Shown here piece by piece: positions 15,947-24,869 of a DNA stretch of 64,000 bases; position 1 is the first letter of the stretch; each line of letters begins with the position of its first letter. The notes beneath the pieces are model-generated. The model was not told the origin of the DNA. It saw nothing but the letters and a program-made list of their open reading frames with translations, and made no database searches. Both the position numbers and the translations under genes were made by a program. Source of the stretch: Mesorhizobium sp. (GTDB taxonomy: Bacteria; Pseudomonadota; Alphaproteobacteria; Rhizobiales; Rhizobiaceae); NCBI GenBank assembly GCA_004020545.1, contig SAQE01000003.1, positions 124,001 through 188,000 of the forward strand, in the 5' to 3' direction.

Positions 15947-17928
15947 CGCTGGCCCCGACCTTTCTGGTCGCGGCCTTCTTCCTCATCTTCGTCCAAGGCT
16001 GGTCGCGGTACCAGACTTGGACGCGCACCGCCACCTGCGCATTCGTGTTCGCGATCGCTGTCCGGTATCTGTGGTGGCGTCTCACCGATACCGTGCTGCC
16101 CTATCCCAATGATGGCCTCGATTTCTACTGGGTGTGGTTTCTCTATGGCGTCGAACTGCTCGCATTCTTCGATATAACGCTCTTCCTCATTATCATGAGC
16201 CGCTATGTCGACCGCAGCGCTCAAGCGGATGCGCTCGCAAGCGATTTCTTCCGCCGGCCTCGGCAAGAGCTTCCGACAGTCGACGTCTTCATCCCGACCT
16301 ACAACGAACCGTTGGACGTGCTCGAGCGAACCATCATTGGCGCGCTCGGCCTCCACTATCCCGGGGAAAAGCTGAAAGTATACGTCCTAGACGACCAGCG
16401 CCGGGACTGGCTTCGGCGGTTCTGCGAAGAAAAGGGCGCAATCCACGTTACCCGACCGGATAATGCCCACGCCAAGGCCGGCAACATGAACAACGGCCTT
16501 ACGGTGAGCGATGGCGAGTTCGTTGCGGTGTTCGACGCGGATTTCGTGGCACACCGGAACTTTCTTCGACGCACACTGCCTTTCTTCACCGATCCCAGCA
16601 TCGGCATCGTGCAGACGCCGCAGCATTTCTTCAACAGGGATCCCGTCCAGATCAATCTCGGACTGGAGCGGTCCTGGCCTGACGAACAGCGCCTTTTTTT
16701 CGACGAGATGGCTGCCAGCAGGGATGCCTGGGACATAAGCTTCTGCTGTGGTTCGTGCTCGATCACGCGTCGCGCGGCACTGGAGGCGATCGGCGGCTTT
16801 CCGACGGAGTCGATCACCGAGGATCTGCTGACGACCCTGACGATGCTGAACAAGGGATACAAGACGCGTTACCTCAACGAGCGGCTTTCAATCGGGCTCG
16901 CCGCGGAGAACCTGAAAGGCTATTTCGTGCAGCGGCAACGCTGGTGCCAGGGCGGGATCCAGACGCTTTTCGTGCATAACGGACCCCTTCGCGGTCCGGG
17001 TCTCAGCCTGTTCCAGCGCATCATGTTCCTGCCTGTGAGCTGGCTCGTGCAGTATTTCGTGCGCCTGGCGATTCTCATCGTCCCTGCCATGTATTTCTGG
17101 ACGGGGTATCCTCCGCTCTTCTTCACGGAAGCAGCCGATCTGGTCAGCCACCAGCTGCCTGTTCTCGTCGCCTATTTCCTGCTGATGCACTGGATCACGC
17201 CGACGCGCTATCTTCCGGTGGTTTCGAGCGCTGTCGGCGCCTTCTCCACCTTCCGGATGCTGCCGACTGTGATTTCGAGCCTGATCCGGCCATTTGGGCG
17301 GCCGTTTCGGGTGACACCCAAGGGAAGCTCGAACGTCGACAACAAATTCGACGGTTACACCTTTGCCTGCCTGGCAATATTGATTGCGGCCACTGCGCTC
17401 GGACTTGTGATCAACGTCATTCCGGAATGGGCGCGCATTCCTCCGGGCGAATTCTCGCCAGTCGCAATCTATTGGGCACTGGTGAACGTTGTGGTGCTCA
17501 TGATTGCAGCGCTGATCTGTTTCGAGAAGACGAATCCCGCCTCCGAGAGCCTCCGCGCGGACGAGCCGGCGCGGTTCGGCGGCATCGCCGGACGGGCTGT
17601 CAGCCTCACACTCGGCAAAGCCGTGGTCGAAATCCCCATCGGCACCGACGTCGAGACCGGCAAGGTCGTCGAAGTAGCGCTGCACGGCGTCGAGCCCTTC
17701 GAAGCGGAACTCAGGGTTGTCACCAGGCGCACACAGGGGAGGCGCCGGGATACCGGCCCGTTCAAATATGGCCATCTCCATTACGATCTGACTGGAGCAG
17801 CGCGCGACCAGATGATCGTTAAGCTCTACACTGGCGACTACTCGCAGGATATCGAGGAGCTTCGACGGCGGACCGTGGCCGCCGGCCTGTTCTCACGGAC
17901 GTTCGGGCCGGACTATCAACGCGCATAG
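15928..17928 (+). CDS. bgsA: GT2 processive beta-glycosyltransferase, BgsA-like (mixed-linkage beta-glucan synthase)
   Basis: A 666-residue inner-membrane synthase of the cellulose-synthase superfamily. N-terminal membrane helices are followed by the GT-A domain with VLDD (Asp155/156), DAD (203-205), TED (297-299, catalytic base) and QRQRW (335-339), then further helices to about residue 531. A soluble tail of about 135 residues follows. The tail occupies the place of PilZ in BcsA but lacks the RxxxR and DxSxxG motifs; this is the arrangement known for S. meliloti BgsA, whose tail binds c-di-GMP without a PilZ. The gene overlaps bgsB by 19 bases; a GTG at 15913 is an alternative start. No bcsB, bcsZ or bcsC is present, which argues against cellulose. 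Confidence 0.8.
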   Translation: MVQYLVALAPTFLVAAFFLIFVQGWSRYQTWTRTATCAFVFAIAVRYLWWRLTDTVLPYPNDGLDFYWVWFLYGVELLAFFDITLFLIIMSRYVDRSAQADALASDFFRRPRQELPTVDVFIPTYNEPLDVLERTIIGALGLHYPGEKLKVYVLDDQRRDWLRRFCEEKGAIHVTRPDNAHAKAGNMNNGLTVSDGEFVAVFDADFVAHRNFLRRTLPFFTDPSIGIVQTPQHFFNRDPVQINLGLERSWPDEQRLFFDEMAASRDAWDISFCCGSCSITRRAALEAIGGFPTESITEDLLTTLTMLNKGYKTRYLNERLSIGLAAENLKGYFVQRQRWCQGGIQTLFVHNGPLRGPGLSLFQRIMFLPVSWLVQYFVRLAILIVPAMYFWTGYPPLFFTEAADLVSHQLPVLVAYFLLMHWITPTRYLPVVSSAVGAFSTFRMLPTVISSLIRPFGRPFRVTPKGSSNVDNKFDGYTFACLAILIAATALGLVINVIPEWARIPPGEFSPVAIYWALVNVVVLMIAALICFEKTNPASESLRADEPARFGGIAGRAVSLTLGKAVVEIPIGTDVETGKVVEVALHGVEPFEAELRVVTRRTQGRRRDTGPFKYGHLHYDLTGAARDQMIVKLYTGDYSQDIEELRRRTVAAGLFSRTFGPDYQRA

Positions 17929-18368
17929 CCAAAATCTCTCTGGCAATCGGGCACAGGGCCACGGGCGAGGAAAAAGCTCACAATGGTTCTGAGCATTAGC
18001 AGCGCAATCAGTCGCAAGTTTGCCATCTGAGATGCTCAAAGAAGGAGCTCCAGCCGCAACTTCCAACATAGCTCATGCACCGCACGCGTCATGGTCCCGT
18101 GCGGGCGGCGAACGCCGCTCCGCCCCGTGCGCCGTAATATTTCGAATCACCCCGACGCCTGCGGCAATTATCTGGAAATTACCAATTTATTAACAGTTAA
18201 TGACTGCTCATCATGTGGATAACCGGCCGCCAGGCTCAGCGGAGCGCGCATCGCAACTACGCCGCACACGGCGCTTGTTAAGAATGCGCGTTGAAAGTTT
18301 GCCAAGCTTGACGGTTATGCTATTTTTAGACTGGGGACCCATATTGGCACCGCCTATGGAGGTGGCAT
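17929..18368. other. 440-base gap between bgsA and the GGDEF-EAL gene
   Basis: No gene is apparent. It contains the second copy (18102-18120) of a 19-bp repeat CGGGCGGCGAACGCCGCTC also found at 14418-14436, an AT-rich stretch near 18140-18205 and, at its end, a strong GGAGGTGG ribosome binding site. It probably carries the promoter of the following gene; no confident -10/-35 pair is seen. Confidence 0.4.
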
Positions 18369-20108
18369 TTGCATCCAAAGGCCTCAGGCGCCGGCGAGGA
18401 GAGTGAGGGGCCTTCCCCTAACGCTCCACATGCCGCCGAAGCGCTTCTCGCTGACCTCTTGTCGAACACCGCCGATCTCGTGTCGTTCTATGATCGCGAC
18501 TTCCGCCTGACCCACTATGCTGCCAGGCTCAAAGGCATGTACGGAGGAGCGGTGGTGCAGGGTGCAGCCATTTGGGAGATCTATCCAGGCTTCCTCGATT
18601 CGAGCTGTCGCGACGAATTTCTTCGGGTGTTCCAGGGCGGCTCTCCGGCGAGCATCGACTTGCCCAGGGCATCAGGCGAAGCGCCTCGGTCCGTTTTCGT
18701 CTTCGGCACCGCAAATGGTGTCGGAATCATTGAATCGAGGGAGCACGCTGGGCGGAGCGCGGCGGAGGAGCAGGAGCACGTAGTTCTGCTCCATCAGGCG
18801 ACGCATGACGTACTGACCGGACTGCAGAATCGGCGGCGATTCGGCGAGCGGCTGCAGCAAGCGCTGGCGGCCGTCGGCGGATCAAAGCCGAAAGCCGCCC
18901 TGCTGCAAATCGACCTTGACGATTTCAAAACGGTCAACGACACGCTCGGCCACGGAGCAGGCGACGCGCTTCTTCAACTCGCGGCAGGGCGAATCCGCGA
19001 CGCGCTGCAGGATGGCGAATCCGCGTACCGGTATGCCGGCGATGAGTTCGCCGTCATCCAATTGGGCAAGGAGCAGCCAGTCGAGGCCGAGCGCCTCGCC
19101 GGATCGCTGGTCAATGCGTTCAAGGACCCGTTCGTCATCGACGGCATTCCCGTCTTCGTCGGATCGAGTATCGGAATTGCTTTCGGGCCCGACCACGGGA
19201 CCGATGGCGAGCAGTTGATGAAAGCCGCCGACATTGCTCTATACGCAGCCAAGACCGATGGGCGCGGCTGCGCTCGGACGTTCAACCGTTCGATGCTGCT
19301 CTTGCTCGAGCAGCGCGAGAATCTGAGGCGCAGCCTGCGAACCGCGCTGGAGCGAGGCGAGCTTTACCTGGACTATCAGCCGCTCGTTCGGCCTCCCTCG
19401 TCGGTGGTCGGCTTCGAAGCGCTGCTGCGGTGGCGGCACCCCGAAGTCGGGATCATTCCGCCCAGCGTGTTCATACCCATCGCCGAAGCCGACGGTCTTA
19501 TGGACGAGATCGGACGATGGGTGCTCGAGCAAGCCTGTCGCCAGGCGCTGACGTGGCCTCCCTCGCTGACTGTCGCAGTCAACCTGTCGCCGGCTCAGTT
19601 TCTGAGTGGTTCGCTGACAGACACGGTCGCTCAGATCGTCGACGAAGTTGGGATCCGAGCCGAAAGAATTGAACTTGAGATAACCGAGACGGTTCTTCTT
19701 GAGAAGACGATCGACAATATCGACACGTTAAATACTCTGAACGTCTTGGGAATACGAATTTCACTCGACGATTTTGGAACGTACTATTCGTCGTTGAGCT
19801 ACCTTAAGAATTTTCCCTTCGACACCTTGAAGATAGATCAATACTTCATTGCGGACCTAGAAACCGATCTCAAGAGCCAGACGATCGTGCGATCGATCAT
19901 AAATCTCGCGCACGGTCTGGGAATAAGCGTCACCGCCGAGGGGGTCGAGACGTCGGCACAGGCACGATGGCTGATCAATGAGAGTTGCGACTGCCTGCAG
20001 GGCAATTTCCTTGGACGGCCGCTTGGAGCCGAGGCAACCAGCGATTTCATCAGGCGGTCCCCGCCGAAGGTGGTGCGAGCGATGGAGGGTTCAAATCGGG
20101 CGCTCTAG
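18369..20108 (+). CDS. PAS-GGDEF-EAL protein (c-di-GMP synthase/phosphodiesterase)
   Basis: A 579-residue cytoplasmic protein: PAS-like sensor (about 25-110, DLVSFYDRDFRLTHYAAR), GGDEF domain with AGDEF at 223-227 (the A-form is active in many cyclases), and EAL domain with FEALLRWRHPE (EAL 350-352), NLSPAQF, ELEITET, DDFGTYYSSLSYLKNFPFDTLKID and TAEGVET. The catalytic loop reads DDFGTYYSSL where most enzymes have DDFGTGYSSL. No RxxD inhibitory site precedes the AGDEF. Whether it makes or degrades c-di-GMP cannot be told. It is placed between the c-di-GMP-dependent glucan synthase and the partner-switching genes and may feed both. It starts at a TTG six bases after GGAGG; no in-frame ATG is close. 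Confidence 0.88.
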   Translation: MHPKASGAGEESEGPSPNAPHAAEALLADLLSNTADLVSFYDRDFRLTHYAARLKGMYGGAVVQGAAIWEIYPGFLDSSCRDEFLRVFQGGSPASIDLPRASGEAPRSVFVFGTANGVGIIESREHAGRSAAEEQEHVVLLHQATHDVLTGLQNRRRFGERLQQALAAVGGSKPKAALLQIDLDDFKTVNDTLGHGAGDALLQLAAGRIRDALQDGESAYRYAGDEFAVIQLGKEQPVEAERLAGSLVNAFKDPFVIDGIPVFVGSSIGIAFGPDHGTDGEQLMKAADIALYAAKTDGRGCARTFNRSMLLLLEQRENLRRSLRTALERGELYLDYQPLVRPPSSVVGFEALLRWRHPEVGIIPPSVFIPIAEADGLMDEIGRWVLEQACRQALTWPPSLTVAVNLSPAQFLSGSLTDTVAQIVDEVGIRAERIELEITETVLLEKTIDNIDTLNTLNVLGIRISLDDFGTYYSSLSYLKNFPFDTLKIDQYFIADLETDLKSQTIVRSIINLAHGLGISVTAEGVETSAQARWLINESCDCLQGNFLGRPLGAEATSDFIRRSPPKVVRAMEGSNRAL

Positions 20109-20246
20109 CGCCATGCAGCCTGTGCAACGGTGAAGTGGAGAGTTGTGGAATCGATCGAGGCGGACATCACGAACGGTCAGATTCTCCGTCTCGGAGGCCG
20201 TCTTGCCACCAGGGCTCGAATACGGATGAAATAAGGGAGGATGCCG

Positions 20247-20768
20247 ATGGGAGCTGTTCATCATAACGTGGCTGGCGAGCCTGCCTTTGCGGCGATGATC
20301 CAGGTCGACATGGAGATCAATACTTTTGTCTCTGAGTGGAGACACTGCGATTATGTCTCGACATACATGGCCCGGATGGTCAGCCAAAACCGATCAGACT
20401 CGGTCCGGCATTCAAATCTCTTTTCATCTGCCTTCAACGAATTGCTGGAAGTCGCTTTTCGCACGCGCCATGCCGACGGCGAACTGGCATGCAGGGTATC
20501 TCGCCATGGCGCGACGGACAGGATCGAGCTGACACTCCCTTGCGTGGCGGAGGAGCGCCAATTCTACGAGGAAGCCGTGTCGCAAGTCGCAGGATCCGAG
20601 GCCGGGGAGCGATACCTCAGTTCCGTGTCGGGGGATCTCGCGCCCAGCCGGGAGGTCGTGCTGCTGGAACTGGCTATCGACTACAACGCGACACTCAGGG
20701 TCGAAGAAGCCGACGGCGACGCGATCAAGATTGTCGTGGATCTTCCGCTTGAGGACCTGCAAAATTGA
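20247..20768 (+). CDS. degenerate HATPase-like protein, paralogue of the switch kinase
   Basis: A 173-residue protein I first could not place; by eye it aligns with the kinase at 24309-24869: EWRHCDYVSTYMARMV against [16 protein letters not shown], and FSSAFNELLEVAFRTR against [15 protein letters not shown]. The N-box asparagine that holds Mg-ATP is Val69 here, and the G-box GRSGLGLL is replaced by PSREVVLL, so it probably cannot bind ATP or phosphorylate anything. It may work as a binding partner for the STAS domain encoded next. AGGGAGG six bases before the ATG at 20247 favours that start over 20241. Its TGA overlaps the next gene's TTG. Confidence 0.75.
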   Translation: MGAVHHNVAGEPAFAAMIQVDMEINTFVSEWRHCDYVSTYMARMVSQNRSDSVRHSNLFSSAFNELLEVAFRTRHADGELACRVSRHGATDRIELTLPCVAEERQFYEEAVSQVAGSEAGERYLSSVSGDLAPSREVVLLELAIDYNATLRVEEADGDAIKIVVDLPLEDLQN

Positions 20769-21943
20769 ACCCCTACGGCCTTTTCCCGCGTTTCAAGGCG
20801 CAATACGACGCGAACAACCAGGAGTTCTCCATATCGGGGGTTGTCCGGCCCCAGGCGATCGATGAGCTTGCGCCCAGCATCGCATTGCTCCGCGATGCGA
20901 TCGGCCGTGTGCGCGGCGTTCTCTACGTCAATGTCAGACGCCTGACGCAGATGAACAACGCTGCGTTTCACGCCTTTTCGAGGATCATCATTGACGCCTG
21001 CCGCGCTCGGCCGGATCTCAAATTCGTCGTCGTCACGTCAAGCGTCGTTGGATGGACCTCGCGAAAGTTCGGTCGTTTGAGCGGCATCGAGCCGAACATC
21101 ACGGTCAAGGAATATGACAGCGAATTCTATCCTGGGCAGGGCTTCCTTGAGGAAGGCGGGTTCGTTCCGATCCTTCGCACGCAGACGAAGATGACCTGGC
21201 GCCACGAGCGCGCAATCTTGCCGCGACACGGCATGCGGCCCGATATCGTCATGGCCGACATCTGTTGCGGCATCGGTGATTTCGCCGTGCTCGTGCAGAA
21301 GGAGTTCCAGCCATCGCGGATCGTCGCCCTCGACCACTCGATATCAAGCCTGGCCTATGCTCGACGAGTGATGCGGGAGTTCGATATCCGGGGCATCGAA
21401 TATACCTATGGCGATGCGTCGGAAATGCTGCTCGACGAAGCGCAGTTCGACTTGGTCACCTGCCGACATTCCTTACAAATTTTCAATCGACCGGAACTCA
21501 TCCTCAAGGAACTCTACCGCATATGCAAGCCAGGCGGGCGAGTCTACATCACCAACGAGAAGAATTCGCATTGCCTCGGCGAGCCGCGCGCCGAAAGCAT
21601 TCGTTGGACCTATAACGAGGTGGCGAAGCTGTTCGGGCATTTCGAGATGGATGTCGAGCTTGGGCCCAAGAGCCGGCGATACCTGATCGAAGCCGGATTC
21701 GAAGACATACGTGTCGAGACCTTCATGGTCACCAACCTGGACGGCGATCCACAGGACTTCGCCGATGTCATCGAAGCCTGGGCGGATGTCTATGCAGGCG
21801 AGATGGCGACCAGACGCGGTGACGGACCGGAGTTCGTCGCACGGTTCCGCCAGGGCTTCCAGGACCACATTTTCGCCGCGCTCCACCCTAAGGGTTATGC
21901 GGGTTGGCCGATCTGGGTCGCATCGGGGCGACGGCCGCAATGA
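20765..21943 (+). CDS. STAS-like domain fused to class I SAM-dependent methyltransferase
   Basis: A 392-residue two-domain protein. Residues 12-118 align with the stand-alone STAS protein at 24869-25225 (GVLYVNVRRLTQMNNAAFHAF against [21 protein letters not shown]; both keep W98 and S100). The phosphoacceptor motif SSG is NAA here (residues 65-67), so it cannot be phosphorylated in the usual way. Residues 140-390 are a methyltransferase with motif I VMADICCGIGDFAVL, motif IV EAQFDLVTCRHSLQIFNRPE and KELYRICKPGGRVYITNE, of the UbiE/Methyltransf_11 kind. Substrate unknown. It starts at a TTG (TTGA overlap with the previous stop; GAGGA eight bases before). Its TGA overlaps the next ATG. Confidence 0.78.
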   Translation: MNPYGLFPRFKAQYDANNQEFSISGVVRPQAIDELAPSIALLRDAIGRVRGVLYVNVRRLTQMNNAAFHAFSRIIIDACRARPDLKFVVVTSSVVGWTSRKFGRLSGIEPNITVKEYDSEFYPGQGFLEEGGFVPILRTQTKMTWRHERAILPRHGMRPDIVMADICCGIGDFAVLVQKEFQPSRIVALDHSISSLAYARRVMREFDIRGIEYTYGDASEMLLDEAQFDLVTCRHSLQIFNRPELILKELYRICKPGGRVYITNEKNSHCLGEPRAESIRWTYNEVAKLFGHFEMDVELGPKSRRYLIEAGFEDIRVETFMVTNLDGDPQDFADVIEAWADVYAGEMATRRGDGPEFVARFRQGFQDHIFAALHPKGYAGWPIWVASGRRPQ

Positions 21944-24306
21944 AAGCCGACAATGAGCCCACACCGCGTTTCGGCCTGCGCTCCTTTCGAGCGAAATTCG
22001 TATTGGTCGTCGGCGGCGCCGTCCTGTTCGATCTCCTGCTGAGCGGTGGCCTGGCACTTTGGAACGTTCAAAAGCTGTCGCGCGACGCCACATCGGAAGT
22101 CGGCGAGGGCCTGACGACCGCGAACCAGGAATACATTCGGTCTTATGCCGAGTCGACGGCGTCAAGTGTCGACCTGCTGCTCGACCGAGTCCACGGGGAC
22201 GTCAAGGCACTGGCCGGCGTGCTGCAGGCCCAGATCGACGATCCGAGGAGGCGGCAGCAGGTCGGAGCGACCCTTTCGCAAGAGGCGCCCGGCTCCGTGA
22301 AGGTCGTCTACGATGCGCGCGGAGATTGGGCGCAGAACCTGCCGGGCGCGCCTTCCGTGGTAAGCGTCTGGGGCTACCTGCTGGGCGCCGACCACAATCC
22401 GCTTCCGGGCGTCCAGCAGGAAATTGACGACAGCACCGTGATCGATCTCGTCGCGCCGACTCTCATGGCCAGCGGATCGTCCAAGCTGCAGATGTACTAT
22501 ATCGGTCCCAAGGAGCGGCCGATCTTCAGGACGGTACCGTATACGGACCAGGCACAGACGTTCGACCGGCTCTATCCAGGCCACAACAAGGCGGAGTTCT
22601 GGGAGTTCTTCTTTCCGGGAATCTATGGCTCATGGCAGCAATGGGCGAGGGACCCGGCCTCGCGTCCGGTGCCTGACGATATTACCCAGACGGCGCCCTA
22701 CACCGATGCCATCACCGGAAAGCTGATCGTCAGCTTCTTCCACCCGCTGTGGACGCGCGATCGCACCGGTATCGCCGGTACGGCGGGCGCCGACATCACG
22801 CTCGACCAGCTCGCGGAAGTCGTCGAGAGCGTGAAGATCGCCGAAACCGGGTTCGGCTTCCTCACGATGTCGACTGGCAACGTGGTCGCGATCAATCCGT
22901 CGGGCCAGGCGATCATCGGCCTGACGTCGTCGAGCGATGCGGACACGCAGGGCGTCACCGGCCTGGAGAGGTCGCTGCGGGCAAGCATGCAGCCGGCTAT
23001 CGCATCGCTGCCGCTCGGCCAGAACAATGACGGCGTCATCCAGCACATCATGCTCGACAACAACGGCGAGCGGGTGCCCTACATCGTCGTCCTCAAGAGG
23101 TTGAAGCCGACCAATCTGTGGAGTTCGGGGCCCATCAAGTCCGAGACGATGTCGGTCGGGATCGTCGTTCCCGAACGGGAAATCTATGCGTCCTTGTTCG
23201 CCGCGCAGCAGAGCATTTCGCGCGCAACCAACCGTATCCTGCTTTTTCAGATCGCCGCGATCGTCGTTTCGCTTCTGATCGTCTTTGCGGCCGTGCTCGG
23301 AATTTCGAAGCGCATCACCGCGGGCCTCAGGGCGCTCGCCGGTGCCGCGCAGAGGCTCCAGTCCAAAGACTATTCAGTACGGGTGAGCATTCCAACACGC
23401 GACGAGGTTGGAGCGGCAGGGATCGCCTTCAACCGCATGGCAGAGCAGATCAGCTTTCACACGGAAAACCTCGAGCAACTCGTCGACGATCGGACCAGGG
23501 AGCTCGGCGACGCAAATCAGGAGATTTCCGCACTCAACGAAAAGCTGCGGGACGAGAACGTCCGCCTCGGCGCAGAGCTCGCGGTTGCCAGGCAGATCCA
23601 GATGATGGTCCTGCCGAAACCATTCGAACTCGAAGCGATTCCGGGGCTGGAGATCGCGGCCTACATGCGGCCGGCCGACGAGGTCGGCGGGGACTACTAC
23701 GACGTCCTGCAGAACGGATCACGGGTCAAGATCGGCATCGGCGACGTGACCGGTCATGGTCTCGAGAGCGGCGTGCTGATGCTGATGGTCCAATCCGTTG
23801 CACGCGCCTTGCAGGAGGCCAACGAAGGGGATCCGCACCAGTTTCTGGTTCGGCTGAACAGCGCGATCTTCAAGAACATCGAGCGGACGAACACCAACAA
23901 GCATCTCTCGCTGGCCTTTCTTGACTTTGAGGATGGACGGGTGACGCTTTCCGGCCAGCACGAGGACGTTCTCGTCGTGCGCGCGGATGGGGACGTCGAA
24001 CGCATCGATACGCTTGACCTGGGGCTGCCGGTTGGCCTGGAGAATGACATCTCGCAGTTTATCGACACGCGTGACATCGTGTTCGGGAGCGGCGACGTGA
24101 TCGTGTTGCACACCGACGGTGTGACCGAGGCGGAGGACGAAGACAGAAGACTGTTCGGGTTCGATCGGCTCTGCAAGAGCGTGCAAAAGCGTCACGGCAG
24201 GAGCGCCGAGGAAATCAAGACCGGAATCGTCGAGGATCTGATGACCCATATCGGAATCCAGAAGATCCACGACGACATCACACTCGTGATCATAAGGCAC
24301 ACATAG
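21940..24306 (+). CDS. membrane-bound SpoIIE/RsbU-type PP2C phosphatase with extracellular sensor (SiaA-like)
   Basis: A 788-residue receptor phosphatase. Membrane helices at about 20-42 and 433-455 enclose a large periplasmic domain that looks like a double Cache sensor; HAMP (about 456-508) and a short coiled coil follow, then a PP2C domain from about 560 to the end with the metal-binding motifs GGDYYD (583), IGDVTGHGLESG, LHTDGVTEAED and the final HDDITLVIIR. It should dephosphorylate a STAS protein in response to an outside signal, as RsbU and SiaA do. Its ATG overlaps the preceding stop (ATGA), so it is coupled. The aspartates for metal binding are all present, suggesting activity. Confidence 0.9.
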   Translation: MKADNEPTPRFGLRSFRAKFVLVVGGAVLFDLLLSGGLALWNVQKLSRDATSEVGEGLTTANQEYIRSYAESTASSVDLLLDRVHGDVKALAGVLQAQIDDPRRRQQVGATLSQEAPGSVKVVYDARGDWAQNLPGAPSVVSVWGYLLGADHNPLPGVQQEIDDSTVIDLVAPTLMASGSSKLQMYYIGPKERPIFRTVPYTDQAQTFDRLYPGHNKAEFWEFFFPGIYGSWQQWARDPASRPVPDDITQTAPYTDAITGKLIVSFFHPLWTRDRTGIAGTAGADITLDQLAEVVESVKIAETGFGFLTMSTGNVVAINPSGQAIIGLTSSSDADTQGVTGLERSLRASMQPAIASLPLGQNNDGVIQHIMLDNNGERVPYIVVLKRLKPTNLWSSGPIKSETMSVGIVVPEREIYASLFAAQQSISRATNRILLFQIAAIVVSLLIVFAAVLGISKRITAGLRALAGAAQRLQSKDYSVRVSIPTRDEVGAAGIAFNRMAEQISFHTENLEQLVDDRTRELGDANQEISALNEKLRDENVRLGAELAVARQIQMMVLPKPFELEAIPGLEIAAYMRPADEVGGDYYDVLQNGSRVKIGIGDVTGHGLESGVLMLMVQSVARALQEANEGDPHQFLVRLNSAIFKNIERTNTNKHLSLAFLDFEDGRVTLSGQHEDVLVVRADGDVERIDTLDLGLPVGLENDISQFIDTRDIVFGSGDVIVLHTDGVTEAEDEDRRLFGFDRLCKSVQKRHGRSAEEIKTGIVEDLMTHIGIQKIHDDITLVIIRHT

Positions 24307-24308
24307 AA

Positions 24309-24869
24309 ATGACAGCGCTGTTCGGTACCCCTGACATTGCAATCGGGATGAAGGAGAGCGTCAGTCGTGTGCGGCTGTTCGACGGGCCTCTCGACTTGAG
24401 TTGGCGTCATTGTGCTACGACCTCGGACTTCATCGCCGATCTTTTCGCATTGCGCTTTCAGTCGTCCCGCAATGACTACATGGAGGTGCGGCATAGCATC
24501 GGATATCTGACCAACGAACTCATCGAAAATGCCGTCAAGTTTCGCGCACCGGGCGAGATCGTGATCGAGGCGTCGATGGATTCGGAGAGCTTCAAGCTCA
24601 AGGTGTCGAATGACGTCGATGGGGAAAACGCGTCCGAGTTCCAAAGCCTGCTGGCGGACATCACGGTTGGCGACCCCAAGGATCTGCTGATACAGCGAAT
24701 TGAAGCGAATGCCGCGAACCCCGACGCGGGGCGCTCCGGGCTCGGATTGCTGACGTTGATGAGCGACTATGGCGCGCGCCTGGCCTGGATATTCAGCTCC
24801 GCCGACGAAAACGATCGGATCTGCCTGGAGACGTATGCCTCCATACCGATCTCGCAAACTCACAACTAA
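24309..24869 (+). CDS. RsbW/SiaB-like HATPase kinase of the partner switch
   Basis: A 186-residue protein with a GHKL ATPase core: N-box [14 protein letters not shown] (Asn74 the Mg ligand), [10 protein letters not shown] in the place of the ATP-lid start, and a G-box GRSGLGLL (141-148). No sensor or HisKA domain exists, so it fits a Ser/Thr anti-sigma-type kinase that phosphorylates the STAS protein encoded immediately downstream. It starts two bases after the phosphatase stop and its TAA overlaps the next ATG (TAATG). It may belong to the family that databases name after Synechocystis slr1658; that is from memory and unchecked. Confidence 0.83.
   Translation: MTALFGTPDIAIGMKESVSRVRLFDGPLDLSWRHCATTSDFIADLFALRFQSSRNDYMEVRHSIGYLTNELIENAVKFRAPGEIVIEASMDSESFKLKVSNDVDGENASEFQSLLADITVGDPKDLLIQRIEANAANPDAGRSGLGLLTLMSDYGARLAWIFSSADENDRICLETYASIPISQTHN

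Noticed and set aside
15928..17928. Bacterial cellulose synthase BcsA
   Set aside because: No PilZ motifs in the tail, no bcsB/bcsZ/bcsC, and an HlyD-type adaptor in the place of BcsB; BgsA fits better.
18200..18406. 68-codon frame upstream of the GGDEF-EAL gene
   Set aside because: No ribosome binding site and no family likeness; it overlaps the well-supported TTG start.
21940..24306. Sporulation phosphatase SpoIIE in the strict sense
   Set aside because: Alphaproteobacteria do not make endospores; the receptor layout with HAMP and periplasmic sensor fits RsbU/SiaA-type phosphatases.
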